Assembly (NCBI GenBank): GCA_033439265.1
Contig: JAVTVX010000035.1
Coordinates: 10,628,001-10,692,000, forward strand
Direction of reading: 5' to 3'
Source: Dillenia suffruticosa
Taxonomy: Eukaryota > Streptophyta > Magnoliopsida > Dilleniales > Dilleniaceae
DNA length: 64,000 bases
Position numbers and translations under genes: made by a program. The notes under the pieces were generated by a model that worked only from the letters and a program-made list of their open reading frames with translations, was not told where the DNA came from and ran no database searches. Positions 44,605 to 57,500 of the stretch are shown here, one piece after another; positions within the stretch are counted from its first letter, which is position 1, and every line of letters begins with the position of its first letter.

Positions 44605-47047
44605 AAAGCAAAAAGAAAGTCATTTTAGTATGTGTGTGCATCAACAACTTCCGCAGAAATGTTGGGCAATGAAGATAATGACATCATTGTTGACATAAGT
44701 ATTAACATCCAGTGAGGTTTGTAAGACCTCCTCACCTTTAGAGTGGTTAATGGAACATATTTACTACTTGACCCCCAATGGAGCAACAGTCTCTATAGTT
44801 GAACCCTATGGTAATGGGAAATAGTATAGGAAGACAAATTAATCATTCCAATTCATCAATGTTCCATGTCTCTGGTATTGTTTATGAGATCGGAATGTCT
44901 TGAGGTGAGGCCCTATAGGACCATCAGGGATAAATGAAGAAAAATGTTTTGTCACTAGAATTTGTCCCATGAAAATGTTCCAATAGGACAAACGTTATAA
45001 AAAAAATCAAGGATGATGTTTTTTGTAACAAGAATTAGTCTCATGCAATGGATTCATGAGCTTATGTGTTCAGACAGATTGGAAAATCTTTTACGATATC
45101 GAGTCAATAAATGTTGCGCAGAAAAAATTTGGCAATAGCAGCTTGCTGCCTAACTAGAGAAAATTTATCACAAGAAATTGTCACAATGCCCTACCAAGAA
45201 TTAACTCAATTTCTAAGATTTGAACCCATTAAAGAGACAAAATCCAAACCATTTGGATCTATATGAACAGGAGTTAGCATAGGAAGACATTAATTAAAAA
45301 GCATTCTTTAAATATACTACATAAGATAAATAACCTAACGAATTTTGAATACCGAGTGCCTACCATGGGACCACTAAAATATAACCAAAGGAAATGTTTT
45401 TCCTCATGAGAATTTTTCACATAAAATGAATTTACAAGCATGGCGTCCAACACAGAGTGGACAATCTCTTGTCATATCAAATTATTAAAAGTTGAGGAAA
45501 AAAAATCCATTCATAGTACGTCTAACTCAATTTGACAAAGTCCAAACCATATAAGTCTCTATGAATAGGGATGAGAATAGGAAGACAAAGTAATTAACAA
45601 TCATTCTCATTCAACAACTTTTCATGTCTCTCTAATATATAACGTGAGATAACAGCATAAGGGATGTCTCATAATGGGGTATATACCATGGGATCACTAA
45701 GAAGAAAGTATAAACGAATGAATCGCTTTCTGTCATGGAAGGCAATTTGTACTCATTAAGGAGATAAAATCCAAACCATATAGATCACTATGAATGAGGA
45801 TTAGCATAGAAAGAAAAATTTATTGACAATCATTAGGAAATAAATTAACAATCATTCTCATTCATTAACTTTCCACATCTATCTAATATCCTATGTGAGA
45901 TAAACGGCCCAATGGAGGTCTCACAATAGGATACCTGTCATGGGACCATGCATAACCGCAAGAAATGCTTTTTATCATGAGTCTGGCATAATATGATTTA
46001 GCGAGCATAGGTGTCTGACATAGTTAACAAAAGGTGATAACTAAATTTCTACCATTTGTACCTCATTAAGGAGACAAATTTGAACCATATGGATCTTTAT
46101 GAGCGGGTTCTAATTCATCAACTTCCGTTGTCTCTCTAACATACTACATGAGATAAATAGCCAAGGGGTACCATGGGACCACTAGGAATAAGGTCTAACC
46201 GAAGGAAAATGCTTTATGTCATGAGAATTTTTCTCATGAAAGGAATTTGCGGTATACCTAACTAAATTATTAAAAGTTAGCAAAGAGCAATTTGCCATTT
46301 ACGGTATACCTAACTAAATTTCTACAATTTGTACCACATTAAAGAGGCAAATCCGAACTATATGAATCATGCGGGTTCTAATTCATCAACTTCCCTTGTC
46401 TCTTTTATATATTACATGAGATAAACAGTCAAACAGATGTCTCGTAATGGGGTACCATGGGACCACTAGAAATAAAGTATTACTGAAAGAAAATGCTTTA
46501 TGTCATGAGAATTTTTCTAATGAAATGAATTTAAAAGCATAGATATCCAACAAAGATGGGAAATCTTTTGTGAAGTCAAAGTATTAAATGCGCCAAAAAA
46601 AAAAAAAGATTTGGCCATGCGCGGCATATACCACCTAACTACAGAAATTATCATGAGAAAATTTATCATGATGAATAGCACTTCAAAGAATCCATCAACA
46701 CAATATCTACAATTTCATCTCAAGAATTACTCATCATAGACATGAAGACACCATAATTTCCTTTACCAAATTACAATTAAAAAATTTAAGACAACCAACA
46801 GAAAGATTTAGAACATGTCTGACTTGACTTCTCACTAGAAGAGATTCGAGCCCAAGTGCAAGAAGGGAAGGCAGTGTTTAGGATGATCGTAAAAAGAAGC
46901 TAATCTAATCATAGTACAATTAAGCAAGATTCAGCCATCTGTGAATGACCCATAAATTATTTCATAAAATTAAGCATTTTGACAAACAGTTTACATGCGA
47001 AAAGGAAAAAAGAAAAAAGAAAAGGAAAAAGAGAATGGATTTACCAA
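44605..47047 (-). other. Probable large 5'-UTR intron
   Basis: On the minus strand an acceptor-like tttttgcttttt-gtggaag lies just before the leader of the 205-residue frame, and a donor gtaaatcc follows the exon-like segment at 47048. Between them there is no coding sequence, but a degenerate tandem repeat. Transcript data would be needed to prove splicing. Confidence 0.4.
44720..46620. repeat. Degenerate tandem repeat, about six units of 230-450 bp
   Basis: Each unit carries, in order, a phrase like atgaatagggatgagcataggaagac, then caattcatcaacttcc, gagataaacagcc, aatggggtaccatgggaccac and gaaatgctttttgtcatgag. Units begin near 44829, 45276, 45576, 45807, 46100 and 46370. Divergence is high, so the array is old. 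No coding sense was found. Confidence 0.7.
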
Positions 47048-47133
47048 GAGGGTTGTAATCGAACCTTCAAAATCCTGTGTGCAACCCCAATCAGAACAAG
47101 ACAACCAGTCAATCCAATCTCATCTTTCACTGC
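47048..47133 (-). other. Probable non-coding exon 2
   Basis: Bounded on the minus strand by an acceptor (gtgttttgcag) and a donor (CTTG then gtaaatcc). It contains only a very short upstream open frame. Confidence 0.4.
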
Positions 47134-47418
47134 AAAACACAGAAATGAATTATCGAAAAAAATTAGGGGGAAAAAACCTTTCCAGATGCCCAATTGGACC
47201 AGAGAAGAGTACCAAGCGAGAGAATGTAGTGAAAAAGACAAGGCAGTGATCCGCAGAAAAATTGTAACGAATCGACGAAATGGGTTATTAAATACAGAGG
47301 AAATTAAGGTCGGAAGAAATAATAATAATAAAAAAAAAATCCCCTTAGGGGGTTGAATTCAGAAAACCGATTTGATCGATGAGGTCAAATGAATTAAAGA
47401 GTGTGCAAGAATATTTAC

Positions 47419-47490
47419 CTTTTGAGTTGAGGCGTTACGCTCTGAGGTTGAAGAAAAGACCGTTGAATTCAGCGGCGGACTTCGGAGATA
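47419..47490 (-). other. Probable first exon of the same transcript
   Basis: GC-richer than its surroundings. On the minus strand it ends CTCAAAAG followed by the donor gtaaatatt. The transcription start is not defined. Confidence 0.35.
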
Positions 47491-47499
47491 TTAATTTTA

Positions 47500-50400
47500 C
47501 ATTATAAAGTTAATTTTTCATGGCATATTTGTAATTAAAGATGAAAATAAATATACCATACCACGTACGACTGTGGATTATCTGTGGGTGGAAATCATTG
47601 TCTTGGATCACTCAATCCTAATCAATATTCTCTCTCCAGAAGGAATATCAACTTAACATTGTTTTTTCCTCGCAAGCTAATAAGTGATGATCTTAAAAAA
47701 AAAATGTAAAATAAATAAAAATTTAATTGTCATTTTGTTTATACAATTAGCCAAAAATCTTTATAAAGCGACAATAATTTTCTCTTTACGAAAACATTTT
47801 TTAAAGTACAAGCTTCAAAATGATCTTTTATTTTTTGAATTCTTTCAAATTTTGTTTTCAAAAAATGTATCCTTTTTTATCTATTCAATCGTTATAAAAG
47901 TTTGAAACGAAAAACTTATCGTTCCATAAAAAAAAAAAAAAAGGAATCGGATATAATAGATATAATAGTTAAATTTTCAAAAATAGAAATACTTTATTTT
48001 CATTGTGGACCATAGGACTCCATTTTGAGCGTAAAGGGTATGGATATACTAAAAGAGAGCGGTATTTTATTGCGGTTAGCAATTATAACCATGGACAATG
48101 CCCCTTTGGGTGCCTTTTTTCCTTCGGTGAATGGTTGTTACATGGTGGCCTGTAAAATGACAGTCATTTTGGGTTTTTCTTTTCCTCTTTCAACAAATCG
48201 ATACGGACAAACCGCCTCATCTCCACTCATGTGGGATTTGCTTGACCACAACCTTTGGTATCGTGTGTTTGCATGCAATATCTTGCAATCCTCTCAGCTA
48301 ACAGGTGTGGGATCGCATCCTCCTTGATTATTGTATAACATGAGATTATCATATTGAAATCCACAGAGTTGTGTTTGGAGATACAATTTGATGAAATTAG
48401 GATTTGAGATTAGGTTATACAACAATTTGCAAACTAATTTGAAACAAAGTGACAGTGTCCGTAGGTGCAAGACCATGTTAGGTATGACGTCTCCCGAATA
48501 TTGGGTATCAAAATTAGGATTTGTTTATTTATAAATTATGATAATAATGATAACAACAACAATTATGGTTCTTCTATTTTACTTCTTAATAGAGAAAGAA
48601 TCGTTTAGTTTAACGGTTACGGTTTTACTTTTTATCCCTTAATGCATTTTTCCTCTCTCCCCGCTTCAAACTTGAAAGACAATTTGGTTATAAATTCTCC
48701 TCTCTCTCTCTAAAGTTTATGCATTTTTTTCTATTATCTCTATAACATTTCTCTGAATTTTTTTGAGATTTTAAAACACTATAGAAAATAAACTTGACAA
48801 TTTTGCTTTTCTAAATTAATGTTTTGAAATATATTTTTTTAATAAATATCAATACTTAAAATATAAAATTATGACTCAATGTTTGGCATGTGTCATTAGT
48901 ATTATACTTACATATGCCCAACAATAGAGTGCATAGGTAGAATGGTTAGAATAGAAATTTGAAGTAAAGAAAGAAAAGCGATATTCCATCTTTATAGATT
49001 TTTATGATCTCTAAGATTGTAGGTAAAAATTTTTTATATTACATTTGGAAATATGAAATTTACTAGTAATGATATATAAAGTCAAAAAAAATGATATGAT
49101 ACAGAGTTAAAAGATATAAAGTATATGAAAATATTTTACGATCTCCAAAAATTTTTACACTCTATAAATTTGAAAATCTTCAAAGATTTCATTTGATATA
49201 ATAATTTACAAAATCTAAAATGACAGATTTTTACGATCCGTAAAAGTTCTTACAAACCCTAAAATTTGTTAAAAGATTTGCATTTGATAATAATTTCTCT
49301 CATCCATCTCTATTTCACTTTATAACTAGTTTGATTCTTCCATCATCATCTTATGTAAATTCATTCTTGAAAGTAAAGTTGTTGATATATATATATATTT
49401 GTATTATATCAACTAATATCTGGATTTATATTTTAACTAATGTGGTTCAGGATTTACAGTGACCCATTTAAGAAAGTTATTCTCCTAACATAATTTTTTC
49501 CATATCCAAGTCGCGAGTCGAGCTCGAAAACTTGGTTAAAGTACTTAACACCACATCCTACTAGGCCAAAGTTATTTTTCTGGATCTCAGCGGTGGTTGA
49601 TGTAACGTCGTGAAATTTTGTTAGGGTTTTGAATGTATGAGCGTTTTAAAATTTTATCCTTTTTACTTGGTGTATGTTTTTTTATAGAGATAATGAGAGA
49701 TAATAAGTAATATTTATAGATTATAAGAGTGAAGTTGATGTATTTCATGTTTATAAACTCATTTTCTCTTAATTTTATAATTATAATTTATAATCAAATA
49801 AAAGAATATTTTGGTGATTACCCACATTAACAAAGGAATGGAAACAGCATTGAATGGATCTTCATTAAAATTGATACATTTAATGTAAGTTAAAATAATA
49901 ATAAAAAAAAAGGTAAGTTTGAAAAGATAAGGTTCATCTTTGTGAACCCGCGTTGCAAGAGTGATGTGTGATGATGGAGAGGGAGGTAGGCACAGCCAAG
50001 CATTTAAACTACACATGGTTTTGTGTTACATTGAATGCGTTTGCAAGTATTTATGGAATTTTATTATCTTAGACATCATTTTAATTCACGAAGTTTTTTC
50101 ACCGATGAACCTTGATTTATTGTGTTAATAAATGTGATTTATATCATTTTGATCAAATGACATTTATTTATAAACTTATTAGTAAATTTGAACATCACCA
50201 CACTCCCTCCTACTTAAATTATTAAACAACTCATTGTTAACAAAATTATTTCAATTTTTTTAAAATATATCTATGTTGATCCCAATGTCAACACAAGTGC
50301 ACAAGTTTTAAAACTAAAATTGAAACTATCTTAAACAATTAAAAATCTTAAATATTTTTTATATATATATAAGAGAGATTCAAAATCAAAATCTTTAAAA

Positions 50401-50744
50401 TAAAGAAAATGGTATGAATAGAACATATATGCTGAAAATCGAAGAAAGAAATGAATCATAGAAAGTCTCCACGATCTTAACCGTAGCATCGTTTTGTAAT
50501 ATGTCATCATGAACCCCTTTTTTTAATTTTTTCTTTTAGTATATAAAGAAATTTGAATATAAAAATTTTTAATATTAATTGAGTTATGATTCATTGACAT
50601 GAATCCATTTTTTATGTGTTAGCCTTCGTTTGAATAGTTAAACCTCTATTTATTCAAAAATTAAATTATATCGACACAAACTCTCAAATGACTCCCTATG
50701 CTAGCTTGACTTTTTCAGGAATCTCTTGTGCTCCGTAAGGGTGA
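47500..50744. other. Long AT-rich gene-free region
   Basis: No convincing gene, RNA or complete element was found over 3.2 kb. The longest open frame (48025-48327, plus) lacks codon-like composition or recognisable motifs. Short repeats such as (TA)n near 49388-49400 are present. Confidence 0.5.
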
Positions 50745-50749
50745 CACTC

Positions 50750-51231
50750 TATCACGGACTCAAGTGATAAACTCAAATCTAATAGGAAAATTCAGTTTAA
50801 AATATGGACTTATTGGGTGAGAGAATCTATTAAAGTTAAATACTATTTTATGATTTTTTAGGACGGAATTCGTAATATTACCTTCTCCTTGAGAAACCGA
50901 ACGTTCACGGACGGCTCTCACTTTGACGGATCTCTTTTTCTCTTTAGACGGTTCTCACTCCGACACCAGCTAGCACTTTTTCATTTTAGACGACTCTCAT
51001 TCTGACACTAGATAGCCCTTTCCTAGGTAGCTCTCTTCCAGATATCCCTCTTTCAGGTAGTCCTCTTTCATATTAGACCGAATGCTCTGGAACCAATTTG
51101 TCACGAACCTAAATGATGGACTCAATTCCAATAAAGGAACTCAGTCCAAAATATCGACATATTTGGTGAGAAAGTCTATTGAAATTAAATACTATTTTAT
51201 GATTTCTTGGATATCCGATATAATCGTAACA
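50750..51231 (-). mobile_element. TRIM (terminal-repeat retrotransposon in miniature)
   Basis: A 482-bp element. Two direct repeats of about 132 bp (50750-50880 and 51099-51231) match along their length, with tgtcacgaacc at the start of the right copy and gtaaca at its end. A primer-site-like gctctggaacca (51084-51095, inverse) lies three bases inside the right repeat. A purine tract (minus-strand ttctcaaggagaagg) abuts the left repeat. The 5-bp duplication cactc flanks both sides (50745-50749 and 51232-51236). No coding capacity exists. The interior has two copies of tctcactccgacaccag-like text. Confidence 0.82.
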
Positions 51232-51236
51232 CACTC

Positions 51237-51869
51237 TTCTTAATTCACTTGGTGGAATTGCCTTTAATGATGCGTGATGAAGATTAATTCCATTTAGGGA
51301 TTTGAAAATTTCTCTTATATTTATCCATGCCGTACCAATTTTTATTCCGGTTTAGGATTTTCTACATTGGAGTAAGGAATTTTTTTTATTACTATTGATA
51401 TTTTTTTATTAACAAATATACCCTCTTCTCTCTTCTTTTTAACAATATAGATATAAGCGTGAAAGACCCCTTGCCACCTGGATTTCGTCGTCCTCCAATT
51501 GGCGTAGGGTGATTGGTCGTTGGTGAGGTGGAGCTGATGTGGAGCTGATGTGGCCCGTTTTTCTTTTTTTCTTTTTTGGTTTTTTTTCCTGTCTTCTTTT
51601 GGTCTTTTCCTTGTGGTTTCTCTCTTTCTTTCTCTCTTGTCAGAAACATTAATGAAGTAGATTTTGTTGTTGATTTCACGGAAGACGTGCACAGAGTGGT
51701 TAGGAAAAAAAAGTATGTAAGATCATTCTTTTGGTACTCATTGCGATTAAACTTCTATACTTTTGAGGGGAAAAAAAGTGTATGAGGCCACCCCTCTATG
51801 CTTTTTGTATCTTCCTTTGTTATCTCTTCTCTCCTTCTTCTCTGCATAAAAGTATGACGGTGCTCTCTT
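51237..51869. other. Low-complexity T-rich spacer
   Basis: Pyrimidine-rich on plus. The frames present encode only Lys/Arg-rich or Phe/Ser-rich low complexity. No gene is called. Confidence 0.45.
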
Positions 51870-51879
51870 TATCTGTTTC

Positions 51880-52445
51880 TCGCTCTCTCTCTCAATGGGA
51901 CAGATGGAGACGTTCGGTTTCAAGTTCGGCTTCTTTTTTATATCCGCTGTTTGGCGCTGATGAAGATAGCCACTGAGGTTTTCTCTTGTTGTGTTTCTGA
52001 CTGTGCCGAATATATTTACCCTCTGTGTTCAAGGTTTGTGTTTATTTTTCTTATTTTTGGATGCATTTTGAAAGTTATTATTCTCTTCTCTATTGTGATG
52101 GTTTGTCTTTATCTTTCCTTTTAAAGGTTTGTCTCTCTAGGTAGGAGGAATGGAGACGTTCGGCTTGGGACTTTTTCCGTTTCTTTTTTATATCCTCTTT
52201 TTGGTGTTGATGACGATGGTCACTGGGTTTTCTCTTACTGTGTTTCCGAGTGTGCCGAATATATTTCTCCTCTGTATTCAAGGTTTGTGTTTATTTTCCC
52301 AGTTTTGGGATGCGTTATGAAAGTTATTCTTCTCTTCTCTGTTATAATGGTTTGTTTTTGTGTTTCCTTTTGAAGGTTTACCTTTCTGGTTGGGGGGAAT
52401 GGAGCCGTTTAGCTTCAAGTACTGATTATGGAAGTTATTCTTCTT
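51880..52445 (+). repeat. About 247-bp tandem repeat, 2.3 units
   Basis: The landmark ggagacgttcgg occurs at 51906 and 52152, and a mutated version (ggagccgtttag) at 52400. The intervening text (tatatcc..tttggc.ctgatga, gtgccgaatatattt, ttcaaggtttgtgttta, gaaagttattctt) is repeated in the same order with about 10-15% differences. Confidence 0.85.
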
Positions 52446-52489
52446 TGTTGTGATGGTTTGTTTTTATCTTTTTTTCTGCAATTACACTT

Positions 52490-52900
52490 TGTTGGTTCTG
52501 CAATAGCTCAGTTCTGTAGTTCTGCCAATGGTTCTTTCTGTAATAGCACTTTAGTGATTCTGTAATAGTTCTGTAAAAACTTATTTCTATAATAACTTTA
52601 CTCTGTAGTTCTGGGTTTACGGTAGTTCTGTAATAGTACTTTCAGTTTTGCAATAGCTTCACTCGGTTGTTCTGCAATCGTGAGCCTTGGGTCTACAGAA
52701 CTCCATAGTTTGTTTGGTTGCTTTGTTAAAAACTTGTTTGGTTGCTCTTTGTATAGTTTTTCTTTATATTGTTTTCTATACAGGCCACCGTTATCGTTTG
52801 GTTTCTACATATGTCATGGATCTTTGTGTGTTATAATATATAAGTGGATTTACAATTGATACTTCAAAGCTATTGATTTTGCAGAACAACTATAAGGAGT
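52490..52900 (+). repeat. Onset of the 'gttctg' repeat family
   Basis: Loose recurrences of ttctgtaatag and gttctgcaatagc without poly(A) punctuation. They look like the least expanded, perhaps ancestral, border of the array that follows. Confidence 0.5.
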
Positions 52901-55890
52901 TGCAGAAATACATTTTTTTTTAATAATAGCGTTTAAAGTCTGGAATTTTTTTTTGATGGATTTGGTTCTGCCCAGTATAGAACGACATGGTTCTGCTCCG
53001 TGCAGAATGACATGGTTCTGCTCCGCGCAGAATGACATGGTTCTGCGCCACACAGAATGACATGGTTCTGCTAAAAAAAGTAGTTTTGCTAAAAAAAAAA
53101 GATTTTTGGTTAGGAATGTTAAAAACAAAAAGTAGTTTTGCTACAAAAAAATGTAGTTCTGTAATGCCATTAAAAAAATTGTTCTACAAAAAAAATTGTT
53201 CAAAAGTAGTTCTGCAAGAAAAAATAAATTTTGTAGCTAGGTATGTTCAAGAAAAGTAGTTTTGTAATACCATTAAAAAGAAGTGATTCTGTTAAAAAAG
53301 AATAGTTATATAGTTTGGTACGTTAGAAAAAATGTTTCTGTAGTTCTGTAGTTCTGTAGTTCTGTAGTTAGATATATTATTGGCTATGTTTTCAAAAAAA
53401 AAAAATAGTTCTCTTAAAAAATGTAGTTCTGTGGTTTTGTGGTTCTGTATGTTAAAAAAAAAGAGTAGTTTTGTAGTTTTGTAGTTAGATATGTTGAAAA
53501 AAAAAGTAGGTTTGATATGAAAAAAAAGTAGTTCTGTAATGCCGTTAAAAAAAATAATAGTTCTGTAGTTTGGTATGTTTAAAAACAAGGGTAATTCTAC
53601 AACAAAAAAAAGTAGTTTGTAATGCTACTAAAAAAAAAATTGTTCTGCTAAAAAAAAAGTTCAAAATAGTTTTACTAAAAGACAAAACGATATGGTTCTG
53701 CATCGTGCAGAACTACATTGTTATGCTAAAAAAAGGTAGTTTTGCTAAAAAAAAAATAGTTCTTCCATTAGGTATGTAAAAAAAAAAGTTTTGTGGTTAG
53801 GTATGTTAAAAAAAAAATTAAAGTAGTTCTGCTAAAAAAATGTTTATGTTATGCCATTAAAAAAAAAGTAGTCTACTAAAAAAAATAGTTCTGTAGTTAA
53901 CTATATTCGAAAAAAAAAAAGACTTCTGCTACAAAAAAAAATAGTTCTGTAATCCCATTAAAAAAATAGTTCTACTAAAAAAAATTGTTCAAAAGTAGTT
54001 CTGCAAGAAAAAATAGGTTCTGTAGATAGGTATGTTCAAAAAAAGGAGTTTTGTACCGCCTTTAAAAAAAAGTTGTTCTGTTAAAAAAGAATAGTTATGT
54101 AGTTTGGTATGTTAAAAAAAAAATTTTTGTAGTTCTGTTGTTGGATATGCTGTCGGCTATATTTTTAAAAAAATAATTCTATTAAAAAAAAGTAGTTCTA
54201 TAGTTCTGTTGTTAGGTATATTTAAAAAAAATGTAGTTCTGTGGTTTTGTGATTAGATATATTCAAAAAAAAAAGTAGAACTAATACGAAAAAAAAGGGG
54301 ATTTGTGATACCGTTAAAAAAATTATCTACAAAAAAAAAGTAGTTCTGTAATTAAATACGTTAAAAAAAATGTAGTTCTGCAACAAAAAAAAAAGTAGTT
54401 ATGTAATGCCATTAAAAAAAAGAAAATAGTTCTGCTAAAAAAATTTATTCAAAAGTACTTTTACTAAAAGAACCATGTGCTTCTGCACGGCACAAAACGG
54501 CATGGTTCTGCACCACGTAGAACCATGTGGTTCTGCCTGGTGTAGAACAACATGGTTCTGCATTGTTCTGCTAAAAAAAATAGTTTCACTAAAAAAAAAG
54601 GTGGTTCAGAATAGTTCTACTAAAAGAATCATGTGATTCTGCACTGTGCAGAACTACATTGTTCTTCTAAAAAAAAGTAGTTTTGCTAAAAAACAAAATA
54701 GTTCCATAGTTAAGTGTGTTAAAAAAAAATAAAGTCATTCTGCTAAAAAAAATAATTCTGTTATGCCATTTAAAAAAAAAAAGTAGTCTGCTAAAAAAAA
54801 GTAATTCTATATTGCCATTGAAAAAAAAAGTTCTGCTAAAAAAATAGTTCAAAAGTAGTTTTGCAAGAAAAAATAAGTTCTGTGATTAGGTTTGTTCAAA
54901 AAAAGTAGTTTTGTACCAACATTAAAAAAAATGGTTCTGTTAAAAAAGAATAGTTATGTAGTTTGCTATGTTAAAAAAAATAAGTACTTATTTGGTTTTG
55001 TAGTTAGATACATTGTCAGCTATGTTTTAAAAAAATTTAGTTCTGTTAAAAAAAAAGTAATTCTGTAGTTCTGTAGTTAGCTATGTTAAAAAAAAAGAGT
55101 AGTTCTATGGCTTTGTAGTTAGATATGTTAAAAAAAAATAGTTCTGTAATGCGGTAAAAAAAAGTATTCTACTAAAAAAAAAGTGGTTCTGCGGTTTGGT
55201 ATATTCAGGAAAAAAAAAAGGTAGTTCTATTTCAAAAAAATGTAGTTCTGTAATGCCATTAAAAAAAAGAAAATAGTTTTTCTAAAAACAAATTATTCAA
55301 TAGTAGTTCTGCTAAAAGAACCATATGATTCTACGTTGCACAGAACAACATGGTACTGCACCGCACAGAACAATATGGTTCTGCCGAATGCAGAATGACA
55401 TGGTTCTACGCCGCGCAGAACAAAAATTTTTCTGCTAAAAAAAATGGTCCCGTAGTTAGGTATGTTCAAAAAAAAAGTTATGTAGTTAGGTATATTAAAA
55501 AAAAATAAAGTAGTTCTTCTTAAAAAAATAGTTTTGTAATGCCATTAAAATAGTTATGCTACAAAAATAGTTCTGCATCGTGTAGAACTACATTGTTCTG
55601 CTAAAAAAAAGTAGTTTTGTTAAAAAAAAAATAGTTATGTGGTTGGGTATAAACAAAAAAAAAAAATTGCTACGCTAAAAAAAAAGTAATCCTGTAGTTC
55701 TGTAGTTAGGTATGTTAAAAAAAAAGCAGTTCTGCCTTTTTGTGGTTAGGTATGTTCAAACAAAAAAAGTAGTTCTGCTACAAAAAAAAAAGTTCTGTAA
55801 TGCCATTAAAAAAAATGGTTCTGATAGGAAATGAAGTAATTTTGCTAAAAAGAAAAGTAGTTCTATAGATATGTATATTCAAAAGTAGTT
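52900..55890 (+). repeat. Poly(A)-punctuated 'gttctg' repeat array
   Basis: About 3 kb made of short words, such as agtagttctgctaaaaaaa, agttctgtaatgccattaaa and agttaggtatgtt, joined by A runs of varied length. Some stretches have inverted partners, for example gttctgcaccgcacagaac (near 53030 and 55350). Unit order is irregular, so no single period applies. No gene is present, and frames on either strand are Phe- or Lys-rich noise. Confidence 0.85.
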
Positions 55891-56570
55891 CCGCATGATT
55901 GTATTATTACAAGAATGTCATCAAAGTGCGTCTCATGTTCGAATCCAGATGCAATCACTTTTTGCATTAAAAAAACATTGTATTTTTTCAACAAAATTTT
56001 TTTTACATTTTTTTAACTTAAATTATTAAATATTAAAATTGCAAATTAATGTTAATATTTTTTTTTTACAAAGATATTAATATTATAATGATATGTTTTT
56101 CATTTTAATTTAATATATTTAATGTTAAATGAATATTTAAATATTTAAAAAATGTGTATGGTAGAATTACAATTTATAAAAATTATAATTATAAAAATAT
56201 TAAGTTAAAAAATATTTGAAAATATTTCTTTTCGTTTTTAAAATAAAAAATTTTATGATTATATTAAAAATATAAAAAATATTCGAAATAAATGATATTT
56301 AAAACAAAAGAAAGATTTTTTTTGACAAACTTTCAGATTTTTTAAAAATGACATTTGAGAAAATTTAAAAAATCAATAAAAATTTTATAAGATTAAAAAC
56401 TTATTTCTATTCATATACAAACTTAAATTGAAAAAAAAAATGAAGGCAAAATTAAAATCACAAAAAATTAAAAAAATTCTTATTATATGAGCCGACTGCG
56501 TTGTCATCCTAAATCTTCACAAAATTTAGCCCCTAAAAAAAATTTATCAAATAATGCAGAGAGCTATGAA
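55666..56570 (+). repeat. Large direct repeat, copy 1
   Basis: Matches 57501-58410 at about 95% by eye, offset about 1.84 kb. It includes a patch with the box B-like atgttcgaatccaga (about 55935) and an AT-rich body ending just before a palindromic array. Confidence 0.9.
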
Positions 56571-57380
56571 ATTTTGCTATGTAGCAGAACAACATACTTT
56601 TGCTAAGCAGAACAACGTAATTCTGCTATGTAGCGGAACTACATAGTTCTGCTATGTAGCGGAACTACATGGTTTAGCGGAACTACATAGTTCTGCTATG
56701 TAGCGGAACTACATGGTTCTGCTAGCGGAATTACATGGTTCTGCTATGTAGTAGCGGAACTACATGGTTCTGCTATGTAATAGCGGAACTACATGGTTCT
56801 GTTATGTAGCGGAACTACATGGTTCTGCTATGTAGCGGAACTACATGGTTTAGCGGAACTACATGGTTCTGCTATGTAGCGGAACTACATGGTTCTGCTA
56901 TATAGCGGAACTACATGGTTCTGCTAGTGGAACTACATGGTTCTGCTATGTAGCGGAACTACATGATTCTGCTATGTCGTAGCGGAACTACATGGTTCTG
57001 CTATGTCGTAACGGAACTACATGGTTCTGCTATGTAGCGGAACTATATGGTTCTGCTATGTGGTAGCGGAACTACATGATTCTGCTATGTGGTAACGGAA
57101 TTACATGGTTCTGCTAAGTAGCGGAACTATATGGTTCTGCTATGTGGTAGCGGAACTACATGGTTCTGCTATGTGGTAGCGGAATTACATGATTCTGCTA
57201 AGTAGCGGAACTACATGGTTTTGCTATGTGGTAGCGGAACTACATGGTTCGGCTATGTGGTAGCGGAACTACATGGTTCTGCTAAGTAGCGGAACTACAT
57301 GGTTCTGCTATGTGGTAGCAGAACTACATGGTTCTGCGATGTAGCAGAACTACATGGTTCTGCGATGTAGTTCCGCTAAA
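56570..57380 (+). repeat. Near-palindromic minisatellite array 1 (26-bp and 29-bp units)
   Basis: Thirty or so units of the pattern tagcggaactacatggttctgctatg. The 26 bases are almost their own reverse complement around acatg(t/g). Some units carry three extra bases (tatgtggtagcgg). This array uses 'aactacat'; the second array mostly uses 'aaccacat'. Confidence 0.92.
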
Positions 57381-57500
57381 TGAATATTTCACATTTTATC
57401 AGTTTGTTTTGATTTATTGTTTAATAATTTTACATTTTATACTGCAATTTAAATTTATATTCAAATTTTAAATTTCTAAATATAAATATTTTTAAAAAAA

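Noticed and set aside
48025-48327. 100-codon plus-strand frame in the gene-poor region
   Set aside because: No motif, no splice or promoter context, and the length is possible by chance in 3 kb of such DNA.
49500-49575. tRNA- or SINE-like text (actaggcc preceded by cgagctcg)
   Set aside because: Only isolated words match; no spacing of boxes A and B, no tail and no duplication.
56570-57380. CRISPR-like array of short palindromic repeats
   Set aside because: The repeats abut without unique spacers, there are no cas genes, and the context is a plant nuclear genome.
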